DNA of 64,000 nucleotides from Bugula neritina (taxonomy: Eukaryota; Bryozoa; Gymnolaemata; Cheilostomatida; Bugulidae). Every line of letters starts with the position of its first letter. The first letter of the stretch is position 1. The DNA is taken from the NCBI GenBank assembly GCA_964035545.1, contig OZ037771.1, positions 9,927,408 through 9,991,407 on the forward strand. The letters run 5' to 3'. Shown one piece after another: positions 48,229 through 61,900 of this stretch. The notes under the pieces were generated by a model. It worked only from the letters and a program-made list of their open reading frames with translations, had not been told where the DNA came from and made no database searches. The position numbers and the translations under genes are program-made.

Positions 48229-49770
48229 ATGTACTGCAATATTACTAAAGAAGAATTTCATTTAAAAAAAACTGATGAATCTCAAATAATTGAGATCATT
48301 GAAAAACTAGATTCCAAGAAAGCTATAGGTTTAGACAATATCCCGACTAAACTTATCAAATTTTGCAAAATTTCACTATCTACACCACTTGCCTATTTAT
48401 TTAACAAAAGCATAGAAGAAAAAATTGTTCCAGCGCAAATTAAAACTGCTAAAATATTACCATTCTACAAAAAAGGTTCTCATGACAGATGTGAAAACTA
48501 CCGCCCTATTTCAATCCTCCCCATTTTTAGTAAAATACTTGAAAAAATTGTTAACAATCAAATTTTAAACTTTTTAGAATCTAAAAATTTGATTTCTAAG
48601 AATCAATATGGCTTTCGAAAAAATTTAAGTACTGCAGATGCTGTTGTTAAATTTAAAAATAATACGCTCGAAGCTTTTAACAATGGAAATTGCGTTCTCG
48701 GAATTTTTATAGATTTTAGTAAGGCTTTTGACACTATAAATCACAATATTTTACTTGCAAAAATGAGAAAACTTGGTTTTAGTGAATCCACAGTGTCATG
48801 GGTTGCTAACTACCTATCAAACCGAAGTCATTCCACACTAGTAAATGCAACCTTATCAAGTTCACGATCAGTGACCTGTGGGGTTCCCCAGGGATCTGTC
48901 TTGGGCCCTACCTTATTTTTGATATATATAAACGATCTTGCTCAACAATTTAAACTTTTTAATCCCATTTTCTATGCCGACGACACTAATTTATTTTTTG
49001 AATCAAAAGATTTGAACTCCCATTTGGAAGCTATAAATCAAGATCTAAACTCTCTGTCAATTTGGTGCAATAAAAACAAACTCACTATAAACTATGAAAA
49101 ATGCAACTATATTGTTTTAAAAAACTACCAAAATCCTTTTCAAATTCTAGAAAACTGTATATTATTAAATAAAAGACCTATAAATTACTCTAACAGCATA
49201 ACTTTTCTAGGTGTACAAATAGATAAAAATTTAAATTGGAGCTTGCACATCTCAAACCTACTTACAAAATTACGACCACTTAGTGGATTAATATACCGAT
49301 GTTCTGAATATCTCCCTCAAAAAATTTTACTTTTGATATATAATTCTTTCATCAATTCCAAGTTAAATTATTGTGCAGAGGCCTGGGGAAATGCAGCTAA
49401 TACCCATCTAAACAAGATTTTTATTTTTCAAAAAAAGGTAATGCGTATCATGAACAAAAAACCGTTTGACCATCCATCAGCGCCTCTATTTACTAAGCAT
49501 AAAGTTCTCTCAATATACCAGATTTACCGTTTTAAAGTGTTAAAGAAAGCTCATTCTTTTTTCTACTCTGACAATTTTTTTCCCACTCACTCTATCAATA
49601 CACGTCAATCATTCATAAATCTCCCCCTTCCTCACTCTCAAACAGCAGCAGGTCACAGAAGAAACTGTTATCAGGAGGTGGCACTATGGAATGAACTGCC
49701 AATCCCTTTACGGTCAATTAGCAACCCTAATGAATTTGGGAGGAAGTTGAGGCGTTATCTGTTAGAATAG
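48229..49770 (+). CDS. Partial non-LTR retrotransposon reverse transcriptase (ORF2 C-terminal part)
   Basis: This 513-codon open frame encodes the RT and C-terminal region of a LINE polyprotein, which copies element RNA into DNA at a nicked target. Visible RT motifs are RPISILP (residues 92-98), GFRKNLST (128-135), motif A FIDFSKAFD with Asp162 (160-168), GVPQGSVLGP (218-227), the catalytic FYADD with Asp251-Asp252 (248-252) and FLGVQID (326-332). The tail (about 395-513) has the QKK..RI and ALWNELP features typical of CR1/L2/Jockey-like elements. No endonuclease precedes it, so the protein is truncated. The start is accidental: ATG and residues 1-3 come from satellite sequence, and the element begins within codon 4. 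There are no internal stops or frameshifts. It should not be mobile by itself, though the RT domain looks catalytically complete. Confidence 0.93.
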   Translation: MYCNITKEEFHLKKTDESQIIEIIEKLDSKKAIGLDNIPTKLIKFCKISLSTPLAYLFNKSIEEKIVPAQIKTAKILPFYKKGSHDRCENYRPISILPIFSKILEKIVNNQILNFLESKNLISKNQYGFRKNLSTADAVVKFKNNTLEAFNNGNCVLGIFIDFSKAFDTINHNILLAKMRKLGFSESTVSWVANYLSNRSHSTLVNATLSSSRSVTCGVPQGSVLGPTLFLIYINDLAQQFKLFNPIFYADDTNLFFESKDLNSHLEAINQDLNSLSIWCNKNKLTINYEKCNYIVLKNYQNPFQILENCILLNKRPINYSNSITFLGVQIDKNLNWSLHISNLLTKLRPLSGLIYRCSEYLPQKILLLIYNSFINSKLNYCAEAWGNAANTHLNKIFIFQKKVMRIMNKKPFDHPSAPLFTKHKVLSIYQIYRFKVLKKAHSFFYSDNFFPTHSINTRQSFINLPLPHSQTAAGHRRNCYQEVALWNELPIPLRSISNPNEFGRKLRRYLLE

Positions 49771-49920
49771 TTGTATTTTTTTTTGTATTTTTCTGGATAG
49801 AGTCGCTGTCAGCTCGTGTTGGCCCGCGCATGACTAGCTAGGCTATAGCGCAATGGGCCTCATCATCGCCTCCTTGGCATTTTCTAATGTCCTTGTGTTA
49901 TTAAATACCTTTGATGAAAT
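49771..49920 (+). other. LINE 3' untranslated region
   Basis: About 150 bp follow the TAG stop. The sequence starts with a T-rich run, contains a GC-rich hairpin at 49821-49859 and becomes AT-rich before the tail. It has no coding potential. In CR1/L2-type elements the 3' end is the part recognised by the reverse transcriptase, so this is the probable RT-binding region; that role is inferred. Confidence 0.75.
49821..49859 (+). other. GC-rich stem-loop in the LINE 3' UTR
   Basis: GGCCCGCGC at 49821-49829 can pair with GCGC at 49848-49851 and GGGCC at 49855-49859, with a 3-nt bulge (AAT) on the 3' side and an 18-nt loop that contains a TAGCTAG palindrome. It stands out in AT-rich surroundings. 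A 3' stem-loop is a known recognition feature in some LINEs; the function here is inferred. Confidence 0.55.
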
Positions 49921-49948
49921 AAACCAAACCAAACCAAACCAAACCAAA
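49921..49948 (+). repeat. (AAACC)n 3' tail of the LINE
   Basis: Five AAACC units plus AAA end the element and abut satellite starting CATACTG at 49949. A short non-poly(A) microsatellite tail is typical of CR1/L2-group LINEs. The final AA is ambiguous between tail and target. Confidence 0.9.
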
Positions 49949-52900
49949 CATACTGAAATACATTGCAACATATCGAAGTATATTGTAATAAACGGCCATG
50001 TACTGTAACATACTGAAACACACTGAAACATACTGAAACATACTGAAACATACTGAAACATACTGAAATACACTGCAACATACTGAAACATACTGTAACA
50101 TTATGAAATACACTGCAACACATTGAAATATACTGCAACAAACTGAAATATACTGCAACATACTAAAACAGACTGCAACATACTGAAATACATTGCAACA
50201 TATCGAAGTATATCGTAATATACGGACATGTACTGAAACAAACTGAAACATACTGAAACATACTGAGATACACTGCAACATACTGCAACATACTGAAATA
50301 CACTGTAACATGATGAAATACACTGCAACACATTGAAATATACTGCAACAAACTGAAATATCCTGCAACATACTGAAACGTACTGCAACATACTGAAATA
50401 CACTGTAACATACTCAAATACACTGCAACATTCTGCAACATATTGAAATACACTGCAACACACTGAAATATACTGCAACACACTGAAATATACTGAAACA
50501 TACTGAAATATACTGAAATGTACTGAAATAGACTGTGACACATTGAAAAATACTGCAACATACTGAAAGACACTTCAATTCACTGAGGTATAGTGTAATA
50601 TACGGAAATGTACTGTAACATACTGATATTTACTGTAACACACTGAAATATACTGCAACATACTGAAATACACTGTAACATACTCAAATACACTGCAACA
50701 TTCTGCAACATATTGAAATACACTGCAACACACTGAAATATACTGCAACACACTGAAATATACTGCAAAATACTGAAATATACTTCAACATACTGCAACA
50801 TACTGAAAGACACTACAACTCACTGAAGTATAGTGCAATATACAGAAATGTACTCTAACATACTGATATTTAATGTTACACACTGAAATATACTACAACA
50901 TACTGAAATACACTGTAACATACCGAAATAAGCTGCAACATACTGCAACATACTGAAATACACTGTAACATGATGAAGTACACTGCAACACATTGAAATA
51001 CACTGCAACAAACTGAAATATACTGCAACATACTGAAACGTACTGCAACATAGTGAAATACATTGCAACATATCGAAGTATATCGTAATAAACGGACATG
51101 TACTGTAACATACTGAAACACACTGAAACATACTGAAACATACTGAAATACACTGTAACATACTCAAATACACTGCAACATTCTGCAACATATTGAAATA
51201 TACTGCAACACACTGAAATATACTGCAACACATCCAAGTACAACGTAATATACGGACATGTACTGTAACATACTGGAACATACTGAAACATACTGCAACC
51301 TTCTGAAGTACACTGTAAAATATTGAAATACACCGCAACAAACTGCAACATACTGAAGTACACTGTACATATTGAAAAACGCTGCAACACACTGAAATAT
51401 ACTGCAACAAACTGAAATATACTGCAACATACTAAAACAGACTGCAACATACTGAAATACATTGCAACATATCGAAGTATATCGTAATATACGGACATGT
51501 ACTGAAACATACTGAAACATACTGAAACATACTGAGATACACTGCAACATACTGCAACATACTGAAATACACTGTAACATGATGAAATACACTGCAACAC
51601 ATTGAAATATACTGCAACAAACTGAAATATCCTGCAACATACTGAAACGTACTGCAACATACTGAAATACATTGCAACATATCGAAGTATATCGTAATAT
51701 ACGGACATGTACTGAAACATACTGAAACATACTGAAACATACTGAGATACACTGCAACATACTGCAACATACTGAAATATACTGTAACACATTGAAAAAT
51801 ACTGCAACATACTGAAAGACACTTCAACTCACTGAAGTATAGTGTAATATACAGAAATGTACTGTAACATACTGATAATTACTGCAACACACTGAAATAT
51901 ACTGCAACATACTGAAATACACTGTAACATAATGAAATACACTGCAACATACTGCAACATACTGAAGTACGCTGTAAAATATTAAAATACACTGCAACAC
52001 ATTCGAATATACTGCAACACACTGAAATATACTGTACCATACTGAAACATGAGCAATATACTAAAAGATGCCTCAACATACTCAAATACACTGCAAGAAA
52101 CTGCAACATACGTAAATGCACTGTAACATACTGAAATACACTGAAACATACTGCAACATACAGAAGTACACTGTAAAATATTCAAATACACTGCAACACA
52201 TTGAAATACACTGCAACACACTGAAATATACTGCAACATACTGAAATGTACTTCAACATAATGAAAAACACTGCAACATATCAAAGTATATCGTAATATA
52301 CAGACATGTACTGTAACATACTGTTACTTACTGAAATACACTGCAACAAACTGTAACATACTGAAACACACTGAAACATACTGAAACATACTGAAACATA
52401 CTGTAACATACTGAAACACACTGAAACATACTGAAACATACTGAGACATACTGAAATACACTGCAACATACTGCAACATACTGAAATATACTGAAATATA
52501 CTGAAATACACTGTAACACATTGAAAAATACCGCAACATACTGAAAGACACTTCAACTCACTGACGTATAGTGTAATATACGGAAATGTAGTGTAACATA
52601 CTGATATTTACTGTAACACACTGAAATATACTGCAACATACTGAAATACACTGTAACATACTCAAATACACTGCAACATTCTGCAACATATTGAAATACA
52701 CTGCAACACACTGAAATATACTGCAACACACTGAAATATACTGCAAAATACTGAAATATACTTCAACATACTGCAACATACTGAAAGACACTACAACTCA
52801 CTGAAGTATAGTGCCATATACAGAAATGTACTCTAACATACTGATATTTAATGTTACACACTGAAATATACTACAACATACTGAAATACACTGTAACATT

Positions 52901-55900
52901 CTGCAACATATTGAAATATACTGCAACACACTGAAATATACTGCAACACATCCAAGTACATCGTAATATACGGACATGTACTGTAACATACTGGAACATA
53001 CTGAAACATACTGCAACATTCTGAAGTACACTGTAAAATATTGAAATACACTGCAACAAACTGCAACATACTGAAACATACTGTAACATGATGAAAAACA
53101 CTGCAACACATTGAAACATACTGCAACAAACTGAAATATACTGCAACATACTGAAACGTACTGCAACATACTGAAACTAATTGCAACATATCGAAGTATA
53201 TCGTAAAATACGGACATGTACTGTAACATACTGAAACACACTGAAACATACTGAAACATACTAAAACATACTGAAACATACTGAGATACACTGCAACATA
53301 CTGCAACATACTGAAATACACTGTAACATGATGAAATACACTGCAACACATTGAAATATACTGCAACAAACTGAAATATACTGCAACATACTGAAACGTG
53401 CGGCAACATACTGAAATACATTGCAATATATCGAAGTATATCGTAATATACGGACATGTACTGTAACATACTGAAACACACTGAAACATACTGAAACATA
53501 CTGAAATATACTGAAATATACTGAAATACACTGTAACACATTGAAAAATACTGCAACATACTGAAGGACACTTCAACTCACTGAAGTGTAGTGTAATATA
53601 CAGAAAAGTACTGTAACATACTGAAATACACTGTAACATACCGAAATAAACTGCAACATAATGCAACATACTGAATTACACTGTAACATACTAAAATACA
53701 CTGCAACATTCTGCAACATACTTCAACGTACTGAAAGACACTGTAACATAATGAATAACACTGCAACACATTGAAATATACCGCAACAGACTGAAATATA
53801 CTGCAACAGATCCAAGTACATCGTAATATACGGACATGTACTGTAACATACTGGAACATACTGAAACATACTGCAACCTTCTAAAGTACACTGTAAAATA
53901 TTGAAATACACCGCAACAAACTGCAACATACTGAAGTACACTGTACATATTGAAAAACACTGCAACACACTGAAATATACTGCAAAATACTGAATTATAC
54001 TTCAACATACTGCAACATACTGAAAGACACTACAACTCACTGAAGTATAGTGCAATATACAGAAATGTATTCTAACATACTGATATTTAATGTTACACAC
54101 TGAAATATACTACAACATACTGAAATACACTGCAACATACCGAAATAAGCTGCAACATACTGCAACATCCTGAAATACACTGTAACATGATGTAGTACAC
54201 TGCAACACATTGAAATATACTGCAACAAACTGAAATATACTGCAACATACTGAAATGTACTGCAACATACTGCAATACATGGCAACATATCGAAGTATAT
54301 CGTAATAAACGGACATGTACTGTAACATACTGAAACACACTGAAACATACTGAAACATACTGAAACATACTGAAACATACTGAAATACACTGCAACATAC
54401 TGCAACATACTGAAACATACTGTAACATTATGAAATACACTGCAACACATTGAAATATACTGCAACAAACTGAAATATACTGCAACACACTAAAACGTAC
54501 TGCAACATACTGAAATACATTGCAACATATCGAAGTATATCGTAATATACGGACATGTACTGAAACATACTGAAACATACTGAAACATACTGAGATACAC
54601 TGCAACATACTGCAACATACTGAAATACACTGTAACATGATGAAATACACTACAACACATTGAAATATACTGCAACAAACTGAAATATACTGCAACATAC
54701 TGAAACGTACTGCAACATACTGAAATACATTGCAACATATCGAAGTATGTCGTAATATACGGACATGTACTGTAACATACTGAAACACACTGAAACATAC
54801 TGAAACATACTGAAATATACTGAAATGTACTGAAATAGACTGTAACACATTGAAAAATACTGCAACATACTGAAAGACACTTCAATTCACTGAGGTATAG
54901 TGTAATATACGGAAATGTACTGTAACATACTGATAATTACTGCAACACACTGAAATATACTGCAACATACTGAAATACACTGTAACATACCGAAATAAAC
55001 TGCAACATAAAGCAACATACTGAATTACACTGTAACATACTAAAATACACTGCAACATTCTGCAACATACTGCAACATCCTGAAATACACTGTAACATGA
55101 TGTAGTACACTGCAACACATTGAAATATACTGCAACAAACTGAAATATACTGCAACATACTGAAATGTACTGCAACATACTGCAATACATGGCAACATAT
55201 CGAAGTATATCGTAATAAACGGACATGTACTGCAACATACTGAAACACACTGAAACATACTGAAACATACTGAGACATACTGAAATACACTGCAACATAC
55301 TGAAACATACTGAAATATACTGAAATATACTGAAATACGCTGTAACACATTGAAAAATACTGCAACATACTGAAAGACACTTCAACTCACTGAAGTATAG
55401 TGTAATATACGGAAATGTACTGTAACATACTGATATTTACTGTAACACACTGAAATATACTGCAACATACTGAAATGCACTGTAACATACCGAAATAAAC
55501 TGCAACATAATGCAACATACTGAATTACACTGTAACATACTAAAATACACTGCAACATTCTGCAACATACTTCAACGTACTGAAAGACACTGTAACATAA
55601 TGAAATACACTGCAACACATTGAAATATACCGCAACAGACTGGAATATACTGCAACACGTCCAAGTACATCGTAATATACGGACATGTACTGTAACATAC
55701 TGGAACATACTGAAACATACTGCAACACTCTGAAGTACACTGTAAAATATTGAAATACACTGCAACAAACTGCAACATACTGCAGTACACTGTACATATT
55801 GAAAAACACTGCAACACACTGAAATATACTGCAACACACTGAAATATACTGCAAAATACTGAATTATACTTCAACATACTGCAACATACTGAAAGACACT

Positions 55901-58900
55901 ACAACTCACTGAAGTATAGTGCAATATACAGAAATGTACTCTAACATACTGATATTTAATGTTACACACTGAAATATACTACAACATACTGAAATACGCT
56001 GCAACATACCGAAATAAGCTGCAACATACTGCAACATACTGAAATACACTGTAACATGATGTAGTACACTGCAACACATTGAAATATACTGCAACAAACT
56101 GAAATATACTGCAACATACTGAAATGTACTGCAACATACTGAAATACATTGCAACATATCGAAGTATATTGTAATAAACGGCCATGTACTGTAACATACT
56201 GAAACACACTGAAACATACTGAAACATACTGAAACATACTGAAACATACTGAAATACACTGCAACATACTGAAACATACTGTAACATTATGAAATACACT
56301 GCAATACATTGAAATATACTGCAACAAACTGAAATATACTGCAACATACTAAAACAGACTGCAACATACTGAAATACATTGCAACATATCGAAGTATATC
56401 GTAATATACGGACATGTACTGAAACAAACTGAAACATACTGAAACATACTGAGATACACTGCAACATACTGCAACATACTGAAATACACTGTAACATGAT
56501 GAAATACACTGCAACACATTGAAATATACTGCAACAAACTGAAATATCCTGCAACATACTGAAACGTACTGCAACATACTGAAATACACTGTAACATACT
56601 CAAATACACTGCAACATTCTGCAACATATTGAAATACACTGCAACACACTGAAATATACTGCAACACACTGAAATATACTGAAACATACTGAAATATACT
56701 GAAATGTACTGAAATAGACTGTGACACATTGAAAAATACTGCAACATACTGAAAGACACTTCAATTCACTGAGGTATAGTGTAATATACGGAAATGTACT
56801 GTAACATACTGATATTTACTGTAACACACTGAAATATACTGCAACATACTGAAATACACTGTAACATACTCAAATACACTGCAACATTCTGCAACATATT
56901 GAAATACACTGCAACACACTGAAATATACTGCAACACACTGAAATATACTGCAAAATACTGAAATATACTTCAACATACTGCAACATACTGAAAGACACT
57001 ACAACTCACTGAAGTATAGTGCAATATACAGAAATGTACTCTAACATACTGATATTTAATGTTACACACTGAAATATACTACAACATACTGAAATACACT
57101 GTAACATACCGAAATAAGCTGCAACATACTGCAACATACTGAAATACACTGTAACATGATGAAGTACACTGCAACACATTGAAATACACTGCAACAAACT
57201 GAAATATACTGCAACATACTGAAACGTACTGCAACATAGTGAAATACATTGCAACATATCGAAGTATATCGTAATAAACGGACATGTACTGTAACATACT
57301 GAAACACACTGAAACATACTGAAACATACTGAAATACACTGTAACATACTCAAATACACTGCAACATTCTGCAACATATTGAAATATACTGCAACACACT
57401 GAAATATACTGCAACACATCCAAGTACAACGTAATATACGGACATGTACTGTAACATACTGGAACATACTGAAACATACTGCAACCTTCTGAAGTACACT
57501 GTAAAATATTGAAATACACCGCAACAAACTGCAACATACTGAAGTACACTGTACATATTGAAAAACGCTGCAACACACTGAAATATACTGCAACAAACTG
57601 AAATATACTGCAACATACTAAAACAGACTGCAACATACTGAAATACATTGCAACATATCGAAGTATATCGTAATATACGGACATGTACTGAAACATACTG
57701 AAACATACTGAAACATACTGAGATACACTGCAACATACTGCAACATACTGAAATACACTGTAACATGATGAAATACACTGCAACACATTGAAATATACTG
57801 CAACAAACTGAAATATCCTGCAACATACTGAAACGTACTGCAACATACTGAAATACATTGCAACATATCGAAGTATATCGTAATATACGGACATGTACTG
57901 AAACATACTGAAACATACTGAAACATACTGAGATACACTGCAACATACTGCAACATACTGAAATATACTGTAACACATTGAAAAATACTGCAACATACTG
58001 AAAGACACTTCAACTCACTGAAGTATAGTGTAATATACGGAAATGTACTGTAACATACTGATAATTACTGCAACACACTGAAATATACTGCAACATACTG
58101 AAATACACTGTAACATAATGAAATACACTGCAACATACTGCAACATACTGAAGTACGCTGTAAAATATTAAAATACACTGCAACACATTCGAATATACTG
58201 CAACACACTGAAATATACTGTACCATACTGAAACATGAGCAATATACTAAAAGATGCCTCAACATACTCAAATACACTGCAAGAAACTGCAACATACGTA
58301 AATGCACTGTAACATACTGAAATACACTGAAACATACTGCAACATACAGAAGTACACTGTAAAATATTCAAATACACTGCAACACATTGAAATACACTGC
58401 AACACACTGAAATATACTGCAACATACTGAAATGTACTTCAACATAATGAAAAACACTGCAACATATCAAAGTATATCGTAATATACAGACATGTACTGT
58501 AACATACTGTTACTTACTGAAATACACTGCAACAAACTGTAACATACTGAAACACACTGAAACATACTGAAACATACTGAAACATACTGTAACATACTGA
58601 AACACACTGAAACATACTGAAACATACTGAGACATACTGAAATACACTGCAACATACTGCAACATACTGAAATATACTGAAATATACTGAAATACACTGT
58701 AACACATTGAAAAATACCGCAACATACTGAAAGACACTTCAACTCACTGACGTATAGTGTAATATACGGAAATGTAGTGTAACATACTGATATTTACTGT
58801 AACACACTGAAATATACTGCAACATACTGAAATACACTGTAACATACTCAAATACACTGCAACATTCTGCAACATATTGAAATACACTGCAACACACTGA

Positions 58901-61900
58901 AATATACTGCAACACACTGAAATATACTGCAAAATACTGAAATATACTTCAACATACTGCAACATACTGAAAGACACTACAACTCACTGAAGTATAGTGC
59001 CATATACAGAAATGTACTCTAACATACTGATATTTAATGTTACACACTGAAATATACTACAACATACTGAAATACACTGTAACATTCTGCAACATATTGA
59101 AATATACTGCAACACACTGAAATATACTGCAACACATCCAAGTACATCGTAATATACGGACATGTACTGTAACATACTGGAACATACTGAAACATACTGC
59201 AACATTCTGAAGTACACTGTAAAATATTGAAATACACTGCAACAAACTGCAACATACTGAAACATACTGTAACATGATGAAAAACACTGCAACACATTGA
59301 AACATACTGCAACAAACTGAAATATACTGCAACATACTGAAACGTACTGCAACATACTGAAACTAATTGCAACATATCGAAGTATATCGTAAAATACGGA
59401 CATGTACTGTAACATACTGAAACACACTGAAACATACTGAAACATACTAAAACATACTGAAACATACTGAGATACACTGCAACATACTGCAACATACTGA
59501 AATACACTGTAACATGATGAAATACACTGCAACACATTGAAATATACTGCAACAAACTGAAATATACTGCAACATACTGAAACGTGCGGCAACATACTGA
59601 AATACATTGCAATATATCGAAGTATATCGTAATATACGGACATGTACTGTAACATACTGAAACACACTGAAACATACTGAAACATACTGAAATACACTGT
59701 AACATACTCAAATACACTGCAACATTCTGCAACATATTGAAATATACTGCAACACACTGAAATATACTGCAACACATCCAAGTACAACGTAATATACGGA
59801 CATGTACTGTAACATACTGGAACATACTGAAACATACTGCAACCTTCTGAAGTACACTGTAAAATATTGAAATACACCGCAACAAACTGCAACATACTGA
59901 AGTACACTGTACATATTGAAAAACGCTGCAACACACTGAAATATACTGCAACAAACTGAAATATACTGCAACATACTAAAACAGACTGCAACATACTGAA
60001 ATACATTGCAACATATCGAAGTATATCGTAATATACGGACATGTACTGAAACATACTGAAACATACTGAAACATACTGAGATACACTGCAACATACTGCA
60101 ACATACTGAAATACACTGTAACATGATGAAATACACTGCAACACATTGAAATATACTGCAACAAACTGAAATATCCTGCAACATACTGAAACGTACTGCA
60201 ACATACTGAAATACATTGCAACATATCGAAGTATATCGTAATATACGGACATGTACTGAAACATACTGAAACATACTGAAACATACTGAGATACACTGCA
60301 ACATACTGCAACATACTGAAATATACTGTAACACATTGAAAAATACTGCAACATACTGAAAGACACTTCAACTCACTGAAGTATAGTGTAATATACGGAA
60401 ATGTACTGTAACATACTGATAATTACTGCAACACACTGAAATATACTGCAACATACTGAAATACACTGTAACATAATGAAATACACTGCAACATACTGCA
60501 ACATACTGAAGTACGCTGTAAAATATTAAAATACACTGCAACACATTCGAATATACTGCAACACACTGAAATATACTGTACCATACTGAAACATGAGCAA
60601 TATACTAAAAGATGCCTCAACATACTCAAATACACTGCAAGAAACTGCAACATACGTAAATGCACTGTAACATACTGAAATACACTGAAACATACTGCAA
60701 CATACAGAAGTACACTGTAAAATATTCAAATACACTGCAACACATTGAAATACACTGCAACACACTGAAATATACTGCAACATACTGAAATGTACTTCAA
60801 CATAATGAAAAACACTGCAACATATCAAAGTATATCGTAATATACAGACATGTACTGTAACATACTGTTACTTACTGAAATACACTGCAACAAACTGTAA
60901 CATACTGAAACACACTGAAACATACTGAAACATACTGAAACATACTGTAACATACTGAAACACACTGAAACATACTGAAACATACTGAGACATACTGAAA
61001 TACACTGCAACATACTGCAACATACTGAAATATACTGAAATATACTGAAATACACTGTAACACATTGAAAAATACCGCAACATACTGAAAGACACTTCAA
61101 CTCACTGACGTATAGTGTAATATACGGAAATGTAGTGTAACATACTGATATTTACTGTAACACACTGAAATATACTGCAACATACTGAAATACACTGTAA
61201 CATACTCAAATACACTGCAACATTCTGCAACATATTGAAATACACTGCAACACACTGAAATATACTGCAACACACTGAAATATACTGCAAAATACTGAAA
61301 TATACTTCAACATACTGCAACATACTGAAAGACACTACAACTCACTGAAGTATAGTGCCATATACAGAAATGTACTCTAACATACTGATATTTAATGTTA
61401 CACACTGAAATATACTACAACATACTGAAATACACTGTAACATTCTGCAACATATTGAAATATACTGCAACACACTGAAATATACTGCAACACATCCAAG
61501 TACATCGTAATATACGGACATGTACTGTAACATACTGGAACATACTGAAACATACTGCAACATTCTGAAGTACACTGTAAAATATTGAAATACACTGCAA
61601 CAAACTGCAACATACTGAAACATACTGTAACATGATGAAAAACACTGCAACACATTGAAACATACTGCAACAAACTGAAATATACTGCAACATACTGAAA
61701 CGTACTGCAACATACTGAAACTAATTGCAACATATCGAAGTATATCGTAAAATACGGACATGTACTGTAACATACTGAAACACACTGAAACATACTGAAA
61801 CATACTAAAACATACTGAAACATACTGAGATACACTGCAACATACTGCAACATACTGAAATACACTGTAACATGATGAAATACACTGCAACACATTGAAA

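Larger units (their letters stand above)
23867..48239. repeat. 10-bp satellite array, middle segment
   Basis: Same satellite family and same orientation as the left segment. It resumes directly after the transposon's 2-bp duplication and in phase with the block that was interrupted. It holds paralogs of left-segment blocks (23867-25558 and 25627-28041), followed from about 30 kb by larger, nearly identical repeats. Small phase slips are visible: a 5-bp insertion near 29329, a 2-bp deletion near 36310 and an extra T near 45646. Each lets one tell paralogous copies apart. No gene or RNA is supportable. Confidence 0.97.
48240..49948 (+). mobile_element. 5'-truncated LINE (CR1/L2-like) with (AAACC)n tail
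   Basis: A 1709-bp non-satellite insert interrupts a satellite block. It comprises the 3' part of a reverse transcriptase ORF, a 150-bp 3' UTR and a pentanucleotide tail. Comparison with the unoccupied paralog shows the satellite is split exactly between 56134 and 56135, with nothing lost. At most 2 bp (AA at 48238-48239 and 49947-49948) could be a target duplication. Domain content, the C-terminal region after the RT and the microsatellite-type 3' tail fit the CR1/L2/Jockey group of target-primed non-LTR elements rather than a poly(A)-tailed L1. The endonuclease domain and first ORF are missing, as expected from incomplete reverse transcription. The intact remaining frame suggests a young insertion. 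Confidence 0.93.
41300..59640. repeat. ~6186-bp higher-order repeat, three copies, the middle one carrying the LINE
   Basis: Copy 1 is 41300-47486 (6187 bp). Copy 2 is 47487-55381, which is 7895 bp including the 1709-bp LINE and therefore 6186 bp without it. Copy 3 begins at 55382 and runs to about 59640, where the 2358-bp array takes over. Copy 1 has one extra T near 45646, which explains the 1-bp length difference. Copies 2 and 3 share a derived G at 50537/56723 where copy 1 has A (42641), so copies 2 and 3 are the closer pair. Divergence among the copies is low throughout. Confidence 0.9.

Noticed and set aside
48229-49770. Host gene encoding a reverse transcriptase
   Set aside because: The ATG comes from satellite, the N-terminal domains are absent, a LINE-type tail follows and the paralogous site is empty. 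It is a truncated retrotransposon.
49921-49948. (AAACC)n run as an interstitial telomere repeat
   Set aside because: It is only about 28 bp, sits exactly at the 3' end of a LINE and is in the orientation of a retrotransposon tail.
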